From NCBI RefSeq assembly GCF_006715085.1, contig NZ_VFMM01000001.1, positions 2,604,001 to 2,668,000 on the forward strand: 64,000 nucleotides of DNA. Direction: 5' to 3'. Under the pieces are notes generated by a model that was not told the origin of the DNA, did no database searches, and was given only the letters and a program-made list of their open reading frames with translations. Below, one piece after another: positions 37,564 through 52,500 of this stretch. Made by a program: the position numbers and the translations under genes. Each line of letters begins with the position of its first letter. The first letter of the stretch is position 1. The DNA is from Kribbella jejuensis (GTDB lineage: Bacteria > Actinomycetota > Actinomycetes > Propionibacteriales > Kribbellaceae).

Positions 37564-40500
37564 CGAGGACCGCGTGTGGCTGATGCTGCACTCCGGCAGC
37601 CGCAACATCGGCAAGGAGCTCGCGGAACGGCACATGCGGATCGCGCGGGACCTGCCGCACAACGCGGATCTGCCGGACCGTGACCTCGCGGTGTTCCTGT
37701 CCGGTACGCCGGAGATGGACGCGTACCGCCGGGACCTCACGTGGGCCCAGGAGTACGCCGCGCGGAACCGGGCCGTGATGCTCGCACTCGTGATGCAGGC
37801 GGTGCGGGAGTCGTTCGAGGTCGACGTACGGTTCGAGCAGCCGATCTCGTGCCACCACAACTACGTGGCCGAGGAGCAGTTCGACGGGCTCGATCTGCTC
37901 GTCACCCGCAAGGGCGCGATCCGGGCGGGGCGTGGTGACCTCGGGCTGATTCCCGGGTCGATGGGCACCGGATCGTACGTGGTCCGTGGGCTCGGCTCGG
38001 AGCGTTCGTTCTACTCGGCCTCGCACGGGGCAGGCCGGCGGATGAGCCGCAACGAGGCCAAGCGCCACTTCACGGTCGCTGACCTGGTGTCCCAGACCGA
38101 AGGCGTCGAGTCCCGCAAGGACGCCGGCGTGATCGACGAGATCCCCGCCGCCTACAAGGACATCGACTCGGTCATCGCCGCCCAGTCCGACCTGGTCGAG
38201 GTCGTCGCGCACCTCAAGCAGGTCATCTGCGTCAAGGGCTGAGCTGGGCCGGTTGCGTGCGCCCCGCCGTGCGCTCTCTTCCTCTGCACTAAGCGTACAA
38301 GCGCGGAGGGAGTCGGCCGGCAAGTTATCCACAGCCGCCCGCCGTCCACAGGGGAGACGGCGGGCGGCGGTTGGTGAGGTCCGCCTGTTGGTAGGGGCTG
38401 CGGTTTGCTAAACCGTTGGTCGGGTGTCGTCTCGGCTCGCGAGTTCGAATCTCGCTCTCACCGCTGGGTGGCTGGGATGGACCAGCCACCCAGCCAGGCC
38501 CCGTTGGTCTAGTGGTCAGGACGCCTGGTTCTCAGCCAGGAGATCGCCGGTTCGAATCCGGTACGGGGTGCGTGGCACCTTGCAGGAGCGCCGTCGTGGG
38601 AGAGGCGGGGCGGGTTGTAGACCCGTTGCCTTCGGGCTGAGCAGGTTCGAATCCTGCCTTCTGCACGTATCAACCAAGAAGAGAAGAGAGGAGGACCGGC
38701 CGTGGCCGACCTCAGGAACAGGAAGCGGGTGCCTGGTGGCAGGACCGGTGCTCCGGTCAAGCAAGGGCACTCGATGCGGCGGGTGTTGCTCGCCTGCGGG
38801 CATGTGCAGCGGGATCGGATCGCGCACCGTGGGGATCACGTGTGGTGCGAGGCCGAGTGCTCCGACTGGACCCGTGTGGTCTCGGTTCAGGAGTAGCGAA
38901 AGCAACGACAGGTGCGGCCTGTCGTTGCCTACCCCCTGGAGCCGAACCAGGTCGCTCCGAAGGTCCGATTCCTGGTTCGACTCCGGGCAGGGGGACCTAG
39001 GCGATGGTCGGGTCGTAGTGGGTTGTCAGGTGTACGGCGGTTTCGGCTCGGGTCGCGAGTATCCGTACTCGTACGTCGTCGACCTCGATCGGCTTGTCCA
39101 GCGGGAGCAGGCGGCGGTGGCCGATCGTGGTGCCGGTGGCAATCTCCTGCCAAGAGCCTTCGACTGATGCGTCTACCGCGAAGGACTCGATCTGTTGCCC
39201 CTGCTCGATGTCCTCACGAAGATCCAGGACATTGATAGTTGCCGGTAGCACCAAATCAGTTTCGTAGTACGAGCGGACCGCCGCCCCGAAGTCGGTCAGG
39301 GCCGAGACGTCGGGGTCGGCGAACAGGCCGCGGCGGTCGGGTGGGATGTTGAGGAGGAGTACGGCGTTGCGCCCGACCGACTTGCGATAGATGTCCAGGA
39401 GTTCGGGAACCTGCTTGACCGCTCCGTCCTCGGCGGCGTGGTAGAACCAGCCGGGCCGGATGGACACGTCGACCTCGGCCGGATACCAGCGCAATTCGTC
39501 GGCGCGAGCCAACTCATCAGGCCCGGCAACCGACGCAGCCGTCTGTTCCGCCACCATCGCGCCACCGGCGAACGGTACGACGCTCCACTCGGTCTCCCGC
39601 GCGAACCCGTCCTCGTTGCCGACCCACCGCACATCCGGGCCGCCGACGGCCATCGTCGCATCGGGCGCCAGCCGCCGGATCAGGTCGAACCACGCATCGA
39701 ACGCGTACGTCTGCGCGGTACTGGTCGGGTTCGCCCCGTCCAGCCACACCTCGGCGATCGGCGCGTACGACGTCAGCAACTCGTGTAGCTGGTTGAGGTA
39801 GAACCGGTTGTAGTCGTCGACGACGTACTCGAACTCGCCGATCCGCGACGGTACCGCCGGGCTGCCGTTGCCGTAGTACCCACCCGGGGCCTTCTCCTGG
39901 TACAGGTCCGCCGGCGACAGGTATACGCCGAACCCAAGACCCGAGGCCGCACAAGCAGCCGACAACTCGCCCACCACGTCCCCGCGATAGGGCGACGCGG
40001 CAACGGTATGCGGCAGGAACTTGCTCGGCCACAGGCAGAATCCGTCGTGGTGCTTGGCCGTCAGGATCACGCTCTTGAAACCGGCTTCCGCCAACGTCCG
40101 CGTCCACTGCGAACAGTCCAGCGCCGTCGGATCGAACACGGCCGGATCGTCGACCCCGGTCCCCCACTCGAGATCGGTGAACGTGTTCGGCCCGAAGTGC
40201 ACAAAGGCCGTCAGCTCCTGCCGTTGCCAAGCGACCTGCCGCGCCGACGGCCGTACGGCGGAGGCATCCATCACCGCAACACCTTCCCCGGGTTCAGCAG
40301 GTTCAACGGATCGAACGCGGCCTTGATCCGCCGGTGCAGTTCGAGCCCGACCGGCCCGAGCTCGGTCTCCAGCCACTGCGCCTTCAACGTTCCGATTCCG
40401 TGCTCGCCGGTGATCGTCCCGCCGAGCCGCAGCCCGAGCTCCATCACCGCCCCGAACGCCTGCAGCGCACGGGCCTCGGCCGCCGGGTCGTCGCGGTCGA

Positions 40501-43500
40501 ACACCACGGTCGGATGCATGTTCCCGTCGCCGACGTGACCCGGGCAGAAGATCAGTACGTCGTACTTCGTGCCGATGTCGGCGATGCCGCGCAGCAGCGT
40601 GACGAGCTGCGAACGCGGTACCGAAACGTCGTCGATCAGCGTCACGCCCAGTCGTTCCAGCGCCGCGTTGACCAGCCGGCGCGCCTCCAGCAGCATGGCC
40701 GATTCCTCGGCGTCCGAGGCCTCGGCGACGTCGATCGCACCATGAGCCGTGCAGATCTCAGCGATCCGGGACACGTCGTCAACCGCCCGCGCACCCCGGT
40801 CCGACTGCGCCAGGAGCATCGAGCCGACATCGCTGGGAAGACCCATGTCCCGATAGTCCTGGATCGCCCGCAGCGTTGGTTGATCGAGGAACTCCAGCAA
40901 GGAGGGGCGCAGGCCGGATGCCATCACGGCGGCCGCGGCGGCGATGCCGTCCTCGATGGTGCGGAAGGTGGCGGCGGCAGTCAGTGCGGACTCAGGGGCC
41001 GGCCGCAGCGCGAGAGTCGCCTCGGTGACGACGCCGAGCGTGCCTTCGGAGCCGACGATCAGGCGGGTCAGGTCGTATCCGGCGACACCCTTGGCGGGGC
41101 GCCGGCCGGTGCGGACGACCTCGCCCGACGCGAGCACGACCTCCAGGCCGCGGATGAAGTCCGACGTCACGCCGTACTTCACGCAACACAGCCCGCCCGC
41201 ATTCGTCGCGATATTCCCGCCGATCGTCGACATCTCCCACGACGACGGATCCGGTGGATAGAACAGGCCCTTCTCCAGCACCGCGCGCGACAGCGACGCG
41301 TTCACCACACCCGGTTGGACGACGGCGACCTGATCCTCGACCGAGATCTCCAGGATCTGGTTCAACCGCGTCGTCGACAGCAACAAGCACCCGTCAACGG
41401 CGTTCGCCGCACCGGACAGCCCGGTCCGGCCGCCCTGCGTGACCACCGGTACGCGGGACTCGGACGCCAGTCGCATGACCTCCTGCACCTCTGCCGTGCT
41501 CGTTGGGCGCACCAACGCAAGCGGCACACCCGCCGTGCAGAACGTGGCGTGATCGTTGCGATGACTGTCCAGGATGTCCGGATCGTCGACGACGTCAGCG
41601 AGGACCGACCGCAGCCGGTCAATGAACTCATCCTTCATCTTGCTCCGCGAGCAACCGCAGGATCAGCTCGGCCCGGCGGACGCGCTCACGTCCGAGGGCT
41701 TCCGCCGTACCGGAAAGATGCGCCCCGACCGGGTAGATGTTCGGTGCGTTCCGCAGACCCATCTTCAGGTACACCGGCGCGGCGACCCGGACGATCTCCG
41801 GTACGTCGTAGAAGCGCACGTGCCCGCCCTGGTCGTCCGGTACCTCGATGTACATGTCGATCGGTACGGTCGTCACCGAGCGGATCTCGGCGAGTACCGG
41901 TACCGGGAGGTCGGTCGACACGTTCAGGCTGGTCGCGCCGAGCCGCTCGTACAGCCGGGCGGTCGGTGCGTTCGGCAACGGCATCAACACCGATGTCTTC
42001 AGCACCAGATCCGCAGGCAGTTCACCGTCGATCTTCAGCTGGCCCAGGATCTCGAGTACGCCGATGTCGCCCACCAGCAGGCTGCGTACACCCAGTTCGA
42101 CCGCGCGGAAGGCGTCACACAACGAGGCCGCGACCTGTTCGTTGCCGCGCGCAACACCGCCGACGGCAGCCGAAACCTTGGCCTGACCACCGATGTCCCA
42201 CGCGCCTCGCGGTCCGAGGAACAGGCAGACCTCGACGCCAGCGGAGGCGCCGAGCGACAGCATCTCCTCGATCTCGCCGTCGGTCAGCATCATCACGCCG
42301 CTGCCCTGCGAGACCCGGTCGATCGTGATACCGCGTTCCTTGGCTTACTCCAGTACCGCGGCCATCACCCGCGGCCCTTCGCAGGACGGAATCTCGATCT
42401 TGTACGGCGTCCCGTCGGCGAACGTCCTTGTGGACGTCTCGCCGGGCCCGAAACCGCGGTCGGCGAGCAGGGCGCGTGCTGCGCGGAGGTTCATTGGTCG
42501 CTCCAAGGTCCGAGCCGGCCGCCCGGCGCCAGGTCCCGCGCCGTACCGGTGATCTCGAGATCGAATCGCTCGGCCGCCTCGGTCAGCAGGGCCGGCGTCA
42601 CCATCAACTCGTTCGGCGACAGCGTGTCCTTGATCCGGGCCAGCCGGAGCTCGGACCAGTGCCGCCGTCCGCACATCGTCACCGCCGCGAGCACGGCGGT
42701 CTCGTCGTCCTCCATCACCATCGGCAGCCGGGAACGTCGCGCACCGCCGGCACCGGAGGTCAGCGCGTTCACATAGGTTGCCTGGAGGTCGATCTGCTCG
42801 AGTAGACGCGCCGGGACGACGTCGGCCAGACCGAGGCCGGACGCGTTGCCGTGGGACGCGGGCGACAGCGAGTGGACAGTGATCGCGGCGATGTCCGGCG
42901 ATTCGAACTCCGGGATGCCGTGCACCCAGCAGCGGCCGATCACGTTGGTGTCCATGCCGGCGCCGGACTTGTCCTTGCCGAGTTCGTCGACCACCAGCAC
43001 GTCGAGCTGGTCGAACGGGAGCCGGCCGAGGAGGCTGGACGCCCGTTGCAACAGAGCGTTTTCCGGCGCCTCCGCGATGCCGGTTGCTTCGAGTAGCTCG
43101 ATCGAGGCGGTGCGGTCCTCGGCGTTCTCCAGGATCGCCAGCCCGCCAAGAATCTTGCCTTGCGCAACGATCATCCGGGCGGCGGCCTCGATGTTGCTGC
43201 CGAGCGACGGGATGCCGCCGGCGTGCAGGGAGGCCGCGCCGCGGTGGTTGCCGAGCCCGATCGCGAGGATCTTCGCGATCCCGCTCTCGATCGGGCCACG
43301 GAAATCGGTGTGTGGCTTGATCCGGTTGACCAGGAGTACACCGTCGGCCTTGGCGGCGATCGCATCGTGGTGCACCTCGGTCCCGTCGGACAGGGTGCCG
43401 ACGACAACGGTTTCCATCGTCGCTTCGATGGGACAGCCAACGGTTTCCGGCGTGATGCCGAGGCCTTCGAGCATTTCGCGCTGGCCGTCGGCCGTCGCCC

Positions 43501-46500
43501 CGCCGTGCGATCCCATTGCCGGCGTAACGAACGGTTCGGCGCCCGCGTCACGCAGCCAGTCGACGGCCGCATTCACCACGGGCACCAGGTCACGGATCCC
43601 CCGGCTGCCGGCCGTGACGGCGATCCGCGCACCTGGCCGGATTCGCTCCCGCAGCGGGGCAAGTGCCGCGAGGGCGTCGGCGTACGGGTCGGCCGACACC
43701 GGTAGATCGGTGAGGATCCGCCGGATCGGTGTCACCTGAGGGAGCTTGCCGTCCGGTCGCAAACCCCGGACGGCCTCGAACGGTCCCCAGTCCATCAGTG
43801 GCTCTGGCGGCCGACGGCCGAGCCGGTGCGGCCTACGAGGAAGTCGAGGTCGCAGCCCTTGTTCGCCTGGGTCACGTGGTCGACGTACAGGCGGGCCCAG
43901 CCACGGTCCGTGGGTGGCGTCGGTGGTTGCCAGTCGGCTCGGCGCTTCTCCAACTCCTCGTCGGAGACGTCGAGATGCAGCCGGCGGGCCGGTACGTCGA
44001 GTTCGATCCAGTCACCGGTACGCACCAGCGCGAGCGGACCGCCGACGGCCGCCTCGGGCGTGACGTGCAGTACGACGGTGCCGTACGCCGTACCGCTCAT
44101 CCGGGCGTCCGAGATCCGCACCATGTCGTCGACACCGATCTCCGCGAGCTTCCGCGGGATCGTCATGTTGCCAACCTCCGGCATCCCCGGATAGCCACGC
44201 GGCCCGGCGTTCTGCAGGACGAGTACGGTGTCCTCGTCGACGTCGAGGTCGGGATCCTCGACCGCCTTGTCGTATTCCTCGATGCTGCTGAAGACCAACG
44301 CCTTCCCGCGGTGCCGCGAGAGCCGCTCGGACGCCGCCGACTGCTTGATGACGGCACCGTCCGGGGCGAGATTCCCCTTCAGGACCGCGGTTCCCGCGCC
44401 ACTTCCCAGCGGATCGCCGACCGGCCGGATCGCCGCATAGGTCCCGCCGCCACCGGGATAGGTCGCCTCGATCCGCTGGGCGTTCGCGACGTTCTCGCCG
44501 ATCGTCTTGCCGGTGACCGTGATCGCGTCGGTCTTGAGCAGCGGAAGGATCTCCTTCAGCACCGCTGGCAGACCGCCGGCGTAGTAGAAGTCTTCCATCA
44601 GGTACTTCCCGGAGGGCTGCAGGTCGACCAGCCACGGGACGCCGCGCGCCCACTCGTCGATGTCGTCCAGCGTCACGTCGACGCCGATCCGGCCGGCGAT
44701 CGCGAGCAGGTGGATGACGAAGTTGGTCGAACCACCGATCGCGGCGTTCGCCCGGACCGCGTTCGCGAACGCGTCCCGGGTCAGGATGTCGCTGATCTTC
44801 AGGTCTTCCTTGACCATCTCGACGATCCGCTGCCCGGACTTCTGCGCGATCACGTACCGGCGCGAGTCGACCGCGGGGATCGCCGCGCCGCCGGTCAGTT
44901 GCAGGCCGAGCGACTCGGCCATGCAGGCCATCGTGGACGCCGTACCCATCGTCATACAGTGGCCGTTGCTGCGGGACTGCCCGGCCTCGGCCGCTGCGAA
45001 GTCCTCGGCCGACATGCGCCCGGCGTTGAGGTCCTGCGTGAACCGCCAGACCGCCGTACCGGAGCCGATGTCGCAGCCGCGGAATTTACCGTTCAACATC
45101 GGACCGCCGGTGACAACCACCGTCGGCAGGTCGACGCTCGCGGCACCCATGATCGAACCGGGCGTGGTCTTGTCGCACCCGGTCAGCAGTACGACGCCGT
45201 CGAGCGGATTGCCGCGCAGCGACTCCTCGACGTCCATGCTGAGCAGGTTCCGGAACAGCATCGCGGTCGGCCGCAGCAGCGTCTCGCCGAGCGACATCAC
45301 CGGGAACTCGAGCGGGAAACCGCCGGCCTGCCAGACGCCGCGTTTGACCGACTCGGCCAGCCGCCGCAGGTGCGCGTTGCACGGGGTCAGCTCGGACCAG
45401 GTGTTGCAGATCCCGATCACCGGGCGTCCGTCGAACACCTCCTCGGTGAACCCCTGCGCCTTCATCCAGGACCGGTGGATGAACCCGTTCCGGCCGTGTT
45501 CGCCGAACCAGTGGTCGAAACTCCGCCGGCCGGTCGACGCCGGCTCGGCTTCACCGGCCAGGACATCGCCCTCGCCCGGATCGTTGGTCGGAGGCAGATC
45601 AGTCATCGCGACACCTCACCTGTGGTCACGGTTCCGTTCACCCGGCGGGCGATCCCGGCCGGGTTGGAGTCCTTCAGTACGTCGGGCAGCACGGCGTCCG
45701 GGGCGTCCTGGTACGCGACCGGGCGCTGGAACCGGCGGGCCGCGGTGACGCCGACGCTGGTGTGGATCGACCCGACCGTCGACGGGAACGGGCCGCCGTG
45801 GTGCTGCGCCCAGGAGACCGCGACCCCGGTCGGCCAGCCGTTCCACAGTACGCGCCCGGCTCGTGCCGTCAGCTTCGGCAGGAGCTCGCGGGCCAGCTCC
45901 GCGTCGGAGTCCTCGGCGTGCAGGGTCGCGGTCAGGTTGCCTTCGAACGCTTCCAGGGCTTGCACCAGTTCGCCGCGGTCCTGGTACTCGACGACGATCG
46001 AGACCGGGCCGAAGCACTCTTCGAGGACTTCGTCGCGGCGGGCGAGGAGTTCAGGAACGGTGGTCTGCAGAAGGGTCGCCGCGCCGCTCGACCAGACGCG
46101 GACACCGTCGACCTTCTCCAGCCGGTCCAGTCCGGAGGTGAAGCCTTCCTTGATCCGGTCGTTCAGCATCTTCGCCTCGGCGACGCCGCCGACCGCTGCG
46201 GTCAGTTCGTCCTGCAGGCCGTGGCCCGACGGGACGAAGAGCAGCCCGGGCTTGGTGCAGAACTGGCCGACGCCGAGCGTGAACGAACCGACGTACCCGG
46301 TGGCGATTTCCTTGCCGCGGGCATCGACAGCGGCCTGGGTGACGAACACCGGGTTGAGGCTGCCGAGCTCGCCGTAGAACGGGATCGGTTCCGGGCGGGT
46401 GACCGCGATCTCGTGCAACGCCTTGCCGGCCGGTACCGAACCGGTGAAGCCGGCCGCGGTGATCCGCGGGTCCTTCAAAGCTGTGACGCCGACGTCGAAT

Positions 46501-49500
46501 CCGGAGATCACGCCGAACGTCCCGTCCGGTGCGCCGGCCTCCTTGAGCGCCTGGATCATCACCTCGGCGGTGCGCGCGGACAGCTCGGGGTGACCCGGAT
46601 GTGCCTTCACGATGACCGGGCAACCGGCCGCCAGGGCGGAGGCGGTGTCGCCGCCGCAGACGCTGAACGCGAACGGGAAGTTGCTGGCGGCAAACACCAG
46701 GACCGGGCCGAGCGGGACGAGGACACGGCGCAGATCAGGGCGCGGGACAGGCTTGGCCTGTGGGTCGTTTGTGTCGATGATGACGTCCAGCAGCGAGCCT
46801 TCTTCAAGCACATCCGCGAACATCCGCAGCTGACCGGTGCTGCGGGCAACCTCTCCGGTCAGCCGCGCCTCGGGCAGCGAGCTCTCCCGCATCGCGATCG
46901 GCACCAGGTCTCCGGAGGCTGCGTCGAGCGCGTCCGCGACCGCGCGGATCCACCGGGCGCGGACGGCGGGTTCGGCAGCCCCGAAGGCGGGCGCCGCAGC
47001 AGCTGCCGCGGCGAGGGCATGCTCGAGCTGGGCCGGAGTGGTGTCCGGGACGACGGGAGCGGCACCCCCCGTGGCATCGGCGGCCGGCGTGGGCTGGGTG
47101 CCCTGGTCCGAGGTCATCGGATTCCTTCCAGGTTGTCGGTGGCCAGGAAGCCGAACGGTTCCTTGCCGGTGGTGACAGGGTTGGTCAGCGTGCCGAGTTC
47201 GTCGATGGTGATCGTGATGACGTCGCCCTGGGCCAGGGCGAAGTCGAGTTCCGGGACGATTCCGGTGCCGGTGGCAAGGATCACGCCGTCGGGGAAGTCG
47301 TTCGGCAGGAACAGTACGTCGATCAGGTCCTTCAGGTCGCGGACCAGCTTCTCGGTCGACGTCGCACCGCTGAACACCGCGCCGGCACCGCGCCGGATCG
47401 ACACCGTGATGCCGAGCGCCTTCGGATCGGGAACCTCCCAGACCGGCCGGATCCCGGACGCCAGCGCGCAGCCACCGGCGAACAGTTTCGCCTGCGGCAC
47501 GTACAGCGGGTTCACGCCTTCGATCGACCGCGAGCTCATGTCGTTACAGATGGTGAAGCCAACGATCTCACCGTGGCTGTTGGCAACGACCGCGAGCTCC
47601 GGCTCGGGTACGTCGTGACCGGAGTCGGAGCGGATCCCGACCGGTTCGCCGTCGACGACCACCCGCCAGGCGGGCGCTTTCTGGAACAGCTCGGGCCGTT
47701 CGGCGGTGTAGATCTTGTCGTACACCGACTGCTCGGTGCTCTCCTCCATCCGCGCGCCGCGGGACCGCTCGTACGTCACACCCGCGCACCACACCTCGCC
47801 GCGACCGTCGAGCGGCGGCAGGTACTTCAGCCCCTCGGCCGGAAGCTCCGCGCCGACCTTGGTGACCGCGGCCTGCAACTCGGCGAGCGGCAGCCGCAAC
47901 AGTTCGGCGAAGCTGTTCAGGCCCTCCAGCGGAGCGACCGTGTCACCGGTGCGCACGCCGGGAGCAGGTCTGCCGTCGACCGGGGAGAGATAACGGACCA
48001 AGTGCATGAGGAGGCCTTTCACATCGACGTACCGAGAAGTCCACGGGTGATCTGGAAACCTATGTTGCCGGAGGCAACCGCCTTGGGGACGAGCCGGCGG
48101 CTCGCGACCGCGGCGATCGTGTCGAGCCCGATCCGGGCCTGCTCGGCCGCGTCACCGGTGGCCACTGCGTCGAGATCGTCGCCGTACGTCGCAACCGTCT
48201 CCGGGTCGTTGCTGAACTCAACGACCGGTACGAAGCGCTGCGCCGACAAGGTGCCACCGGCAACATGCGCGAGGATCTGCTGGACGCCGGTCGCCCCGAA
48301 CCCGGTAGCGGTTTCCATCCAGTCCGTCCCTGGCATCCGCATCACGTGCCATCCCGGCGCGGCGAGCCGCTGGCCGTGCGCGACGGTCGGCCCGACCTCG
48401 TCCGCGTTTCCGAAGGCCGCCGTACGGAAACCGTCGTGCGCAAGCAGGCCTCCACGAGACGACAGTACGACGGAACCACCGGCGCCAACGATTTCCCGGC
48501 CGATCAGCGCCAACGCCTCGGCGGTCTGGTCCGAGAACGGGCCGCGCGCCTCCAGGCCGATCGTGAGCGCGCCGAGATCGCCCGACTGCTCGACCGGGGC
48601 GGGCAGGTCGAAGCTGCTGAACCAGTCCTTGACCTTGCCACCGACCGCGTCGAGGCCGCCGTCGCCCTGGATGCTCGCCCAGCCGAACCGGGACGGATCC
48701 GCGCCCGCCTCGACGAGCCGGGAGCGGAAATAGTCGTTGTGCGTCTTCTCGCAGCCGTGCTCCAGCAGGAGCGCCATCCGGGTGTTCGGGTGCAGCAGGT
48801 AGCCGAGCATGATCCGCGCGAACGTCTCCTCCGACGCACCACCGCTGCTGCCGCAGCCCTCAGTGTGCGGCAGAGCGACCATCCGGGTGACCGCGTCGCC
48901 TGCCCATTTCTCCAGCTCGGCCTGGGCCGCGATCCGCAGCGCGATCTGGCCGGAACACAGGCTGGTCGGCAGGATCAAGCCGACTGCCTCGGGGACCAGT
49001 CGGTCGTCTACTTCGAGGAGGTTGGCGAGGGTCCGGCCGTCCGAGGTCAGGCCAGGGTGCGGTTGGCCGCTGAGCGGGGCGTCGCGGTCCTCGGCCGGCA
49101 GGTCGGTGAGCTTGCGGGCCATCCTGCCGTCGGTGGTGATCGAGATGCCTTCGCGCGGGCCGGTCTGCTTCCAGTTCCGCCAGATCGACACCTGGCTGTG
49201 CCCGGCGCGTTCGCCCGCGCTCTTCTCCCCCGACGCGACACGGACGACGAGGTCGAACGTCTCCGCGGTCAGGTCCGCCATCGACGTACCGGTCAGGTAC
49301 TTGCCGGCGTCGACGTCCATCTCGGCGCGCAGTCGCTCGTACCGCGCACTCGTCGTGACGAACTTGAGCGTCGGCACGAACGGGAAGTTGGTGATCGAGC
49401 CGTTGCCCGTGGTGAAGAAGATCAGGTTGCAGCCGCTGCCGATCTGGCCGGCCACCGACTCCAGGTCGTTGCCGGGGCTGTCCATGAAGATGTAGCCGTT

Positions 49501-52500
49501 GCCGGGCAGCGGGTCGCCGTAGTCGATCACGTGGTCCAGCCGGACCTCCCGCGGGAGTTTCCGGGCGGCGCCGATCGACTTCAGCACGATGTTGTACAGG
49601 CCGCGGTACACGTTTCCGCCGGACGGGTTGCCCTCGGCGGTGTGCCCGTGCCAGCCGACGCGTTCCTTGAACGACTTGATCGTGGCCAGAAAACGCCGCG
49701 CGGTGGCGAGGTCGCGGACGTTCTTCAGTACGTACGGCTCGGCGCCGATCAGCTCGTCGGTTTCCGCGAGCACCGCCGTACCGCCGTGGCGGATGATCTC
49801 CGCGCTGACCTGACCGGCGAGCGGATTGGCGGAAATTCCGGAAAACGCATCGCTTCCACCGCACTGCAGGGCGATCCTGAGATCGGCCAGCGGTACCTCG
49901 ACGCGCTGCTGCGCGTCCACGATCGGCAGCCACGGTTCGACCAGCGCGGCCGCGGCGGCCAGGTCGTGCTCGAAGCCGGCGCTGCGGGTGAAGTACGCGT
50001 GCGGCACCTTGATCGACGGGTAGTTGTTCTCGGCCAGGAAGTTCCTGATCGCGGCGCCGGAGACGACGTCGTCCTTGGTGTCGACGATCAGGACGGCGCC
50101 TACGTTCGGGTTCAGCGTGAAGCCGCCGAGCGTGGCGAGCAGGAAGTGCAGGTTGTTCGGTACGTCGTCCTCGCCGCCCTCGGTGTGTGCGACCGGTACG
50201 ACACCGTCGCCCGCGGCCGCTCCGGCGAAGCGGCGCGCGAGCTCGGTGACGAATCCGCTGCTGCGGGAGCTCGTGGCAAGCAGTACGACGTGGTTCCGGG
50301 TGCCGGCCGGGCCTTGTTCGCGTGGGTAGCCGAGGAACGTACCGGGCTGCTCGACACTCGTCACCTGGGCGCCGAAGTTCAGCGCGGACTCGTCGAGCTC
50401 GAACGGGTCGAGCGGCTCGTTGGTCGCGGACGGCTCCGACGGCAACCCTTCCACGCCGCGGGCGGTGACCGCGGCGAGGCTGGTCGGCGTACAGACGTAA
50501 TCACCTGGGACGAGATCGCGGGACGCGCGGGCGAAGGCGGTGTTCCAGGAGGTCAGCGCCTCGTGCTCGCGGACCGACGTGACCACGAAGCGGTGCCCTT
50601 CGAGCACAGTGTGCGGCAGCGTGACCGCCGTACCGTCCAGCTCGATCACGGTGCCGGCCTCGAGCCGCTGTGAGGCGATCGCGACGTTGTCGCCGGGCTC
50701 GGGTAGCACGCCGATCTGTTCGAACCTCAGCATCGTTCGTGTCTCCCCATAGCTAGCTCCGGCCAAAATCGTGCATGATGCATGATTACCAGTGTTACCC
50801 TGCCGAAACTTGACCGGTGGGGTCAAGGGCGCGACCAAGATCCGGAGACACCTGATGAGCGAGCCAGTGGCGCCGGTGGACCGGCGGCTGCTCCGGCGGC
50901 AAATGCTCGCCGACGACGTGTACGAAGCCATCAAGACGATGCTGATGGACCACGTCATCCGGCCGGGGGCGCGGATCTCGATCGACGGACTGGCCCGGGA
51001 GTTCCAGGTGTCGTCGACGCCGGTGCGGGAGGCGCTGGCGCGGCTGGAGTCGGAGGGGCTGGCGGTGAAGGAGCCGCTGAAGGGGTACCGCGCGACGCCG
51101 CTGCTGTCGCTCGAGGAGTTCGACGACCTGTACCGGTTCCGGCTGCTGCTCGAACCGTGGGCGGCGCGGCGCGCTGCCGAACTGATCTCTCCCTCGGGCG
51201 CCGAGCAGTTGCGGGCCGAACTCGCGACCGCGGTCGAGCCGACGTCGATCGACTACGCCGGCTACAAGTCGCTGACCGTCCACGACAACCGGTTCCACTC
51301 GCTGATCGCGTCACTGTCCGGAAGCGACCAGGTGCGGCTCGCGTTCGAACGAACCCACTGCCACCTGCACATCTTCCGCCTCCACTACGACCGCGACATC
51401 GGCCCGGAGGTCCTCACCGAACACCGCACGCTGGTCGAAGCCATCACCTCCGGCGACCCAGCCGCCGCCGAAGCCGCCATGACCCAACACATCGAAAACT
51501 CGATGACCCTGCGCCTACGCCGCATCTACGAATGACCCGCCGTCCTTTCCCGCTCCCGATACCTCCGGAACTGACGGCGTACATCCTCGACTTCCACTGG
51601 GACCTGAACCGACTGCACGCCCTGGACCTCCCGGTCACTCAGCTGCGTGTCGCCGACCTCGCCCATCACCTGGACCTTCCGTTCTGGGCGCACGCCGAAC
51701 GCCCGTTCCAGCTAACGCCCCACCAGGTCGCGGCCGACCCGCTCATCTACCGGGCCCAGTACGACCGGACCCTCGCGGCCGACCTGCGCCACCCGCTGGA
51801 CGTCGTCCACCGCCCCGACGACCGCATCACGATCCTCGACGGCGTCCACCGCCTGCTCCGCGCCGAGCTCGAGAGGCGCCCGCTCGTCGACGTCCGCGTC
51901 CTCCCGTGGTCCGCCCTGGACGAGATCGCCGTACCAGGCTGAACGACGGCGGATGTCGCGGCTGAATCATCCGCTGGCGTCTGGGGACAAGCAATTGCCT
52001 GTCTCCAGACCCCACGAGATGTCCTGCATCACTGCAACGGTGCGCCGCCGTACGAGACCTCGTTGTCGTCCGGGTCATAGAACGTTGCGTGGCGTACGCC
52101 GTTCTCGTAGGTCTCTCGCACGGCCGGTTCGAGCCCGCGCTCGGCGATGGCCTTCAGCGTTGCGTCGAAGTCCTCGACGAACAAGGTGTGCTGGGCATGC
52201 CCGGCATGTTCCGGGACCACCTCGACGTACAGGAACTGGTGGTCTCCGAGCTCCCACACCGCTTCGACGTCGTTGGGGAGGAAGCTCGGCGGCGCGCCCA
52301 GCAGCTTCTGGTACCACTCGACCGCGACGTCGTAGTCGCTGACGGAAACTCCCGCGAACAGATCCATACCGGATCCTAGCCAACCGACGACGAAGCCCGG
52401 CAGTGCGCGAGGCACTGCCGGGCTTGCGAAGGGGATGTCACTCAGGCGCGTCGCCGTGGTCGGGGATTTCCAGCTGTACGCCGCCTTGGAGGGCGGACTG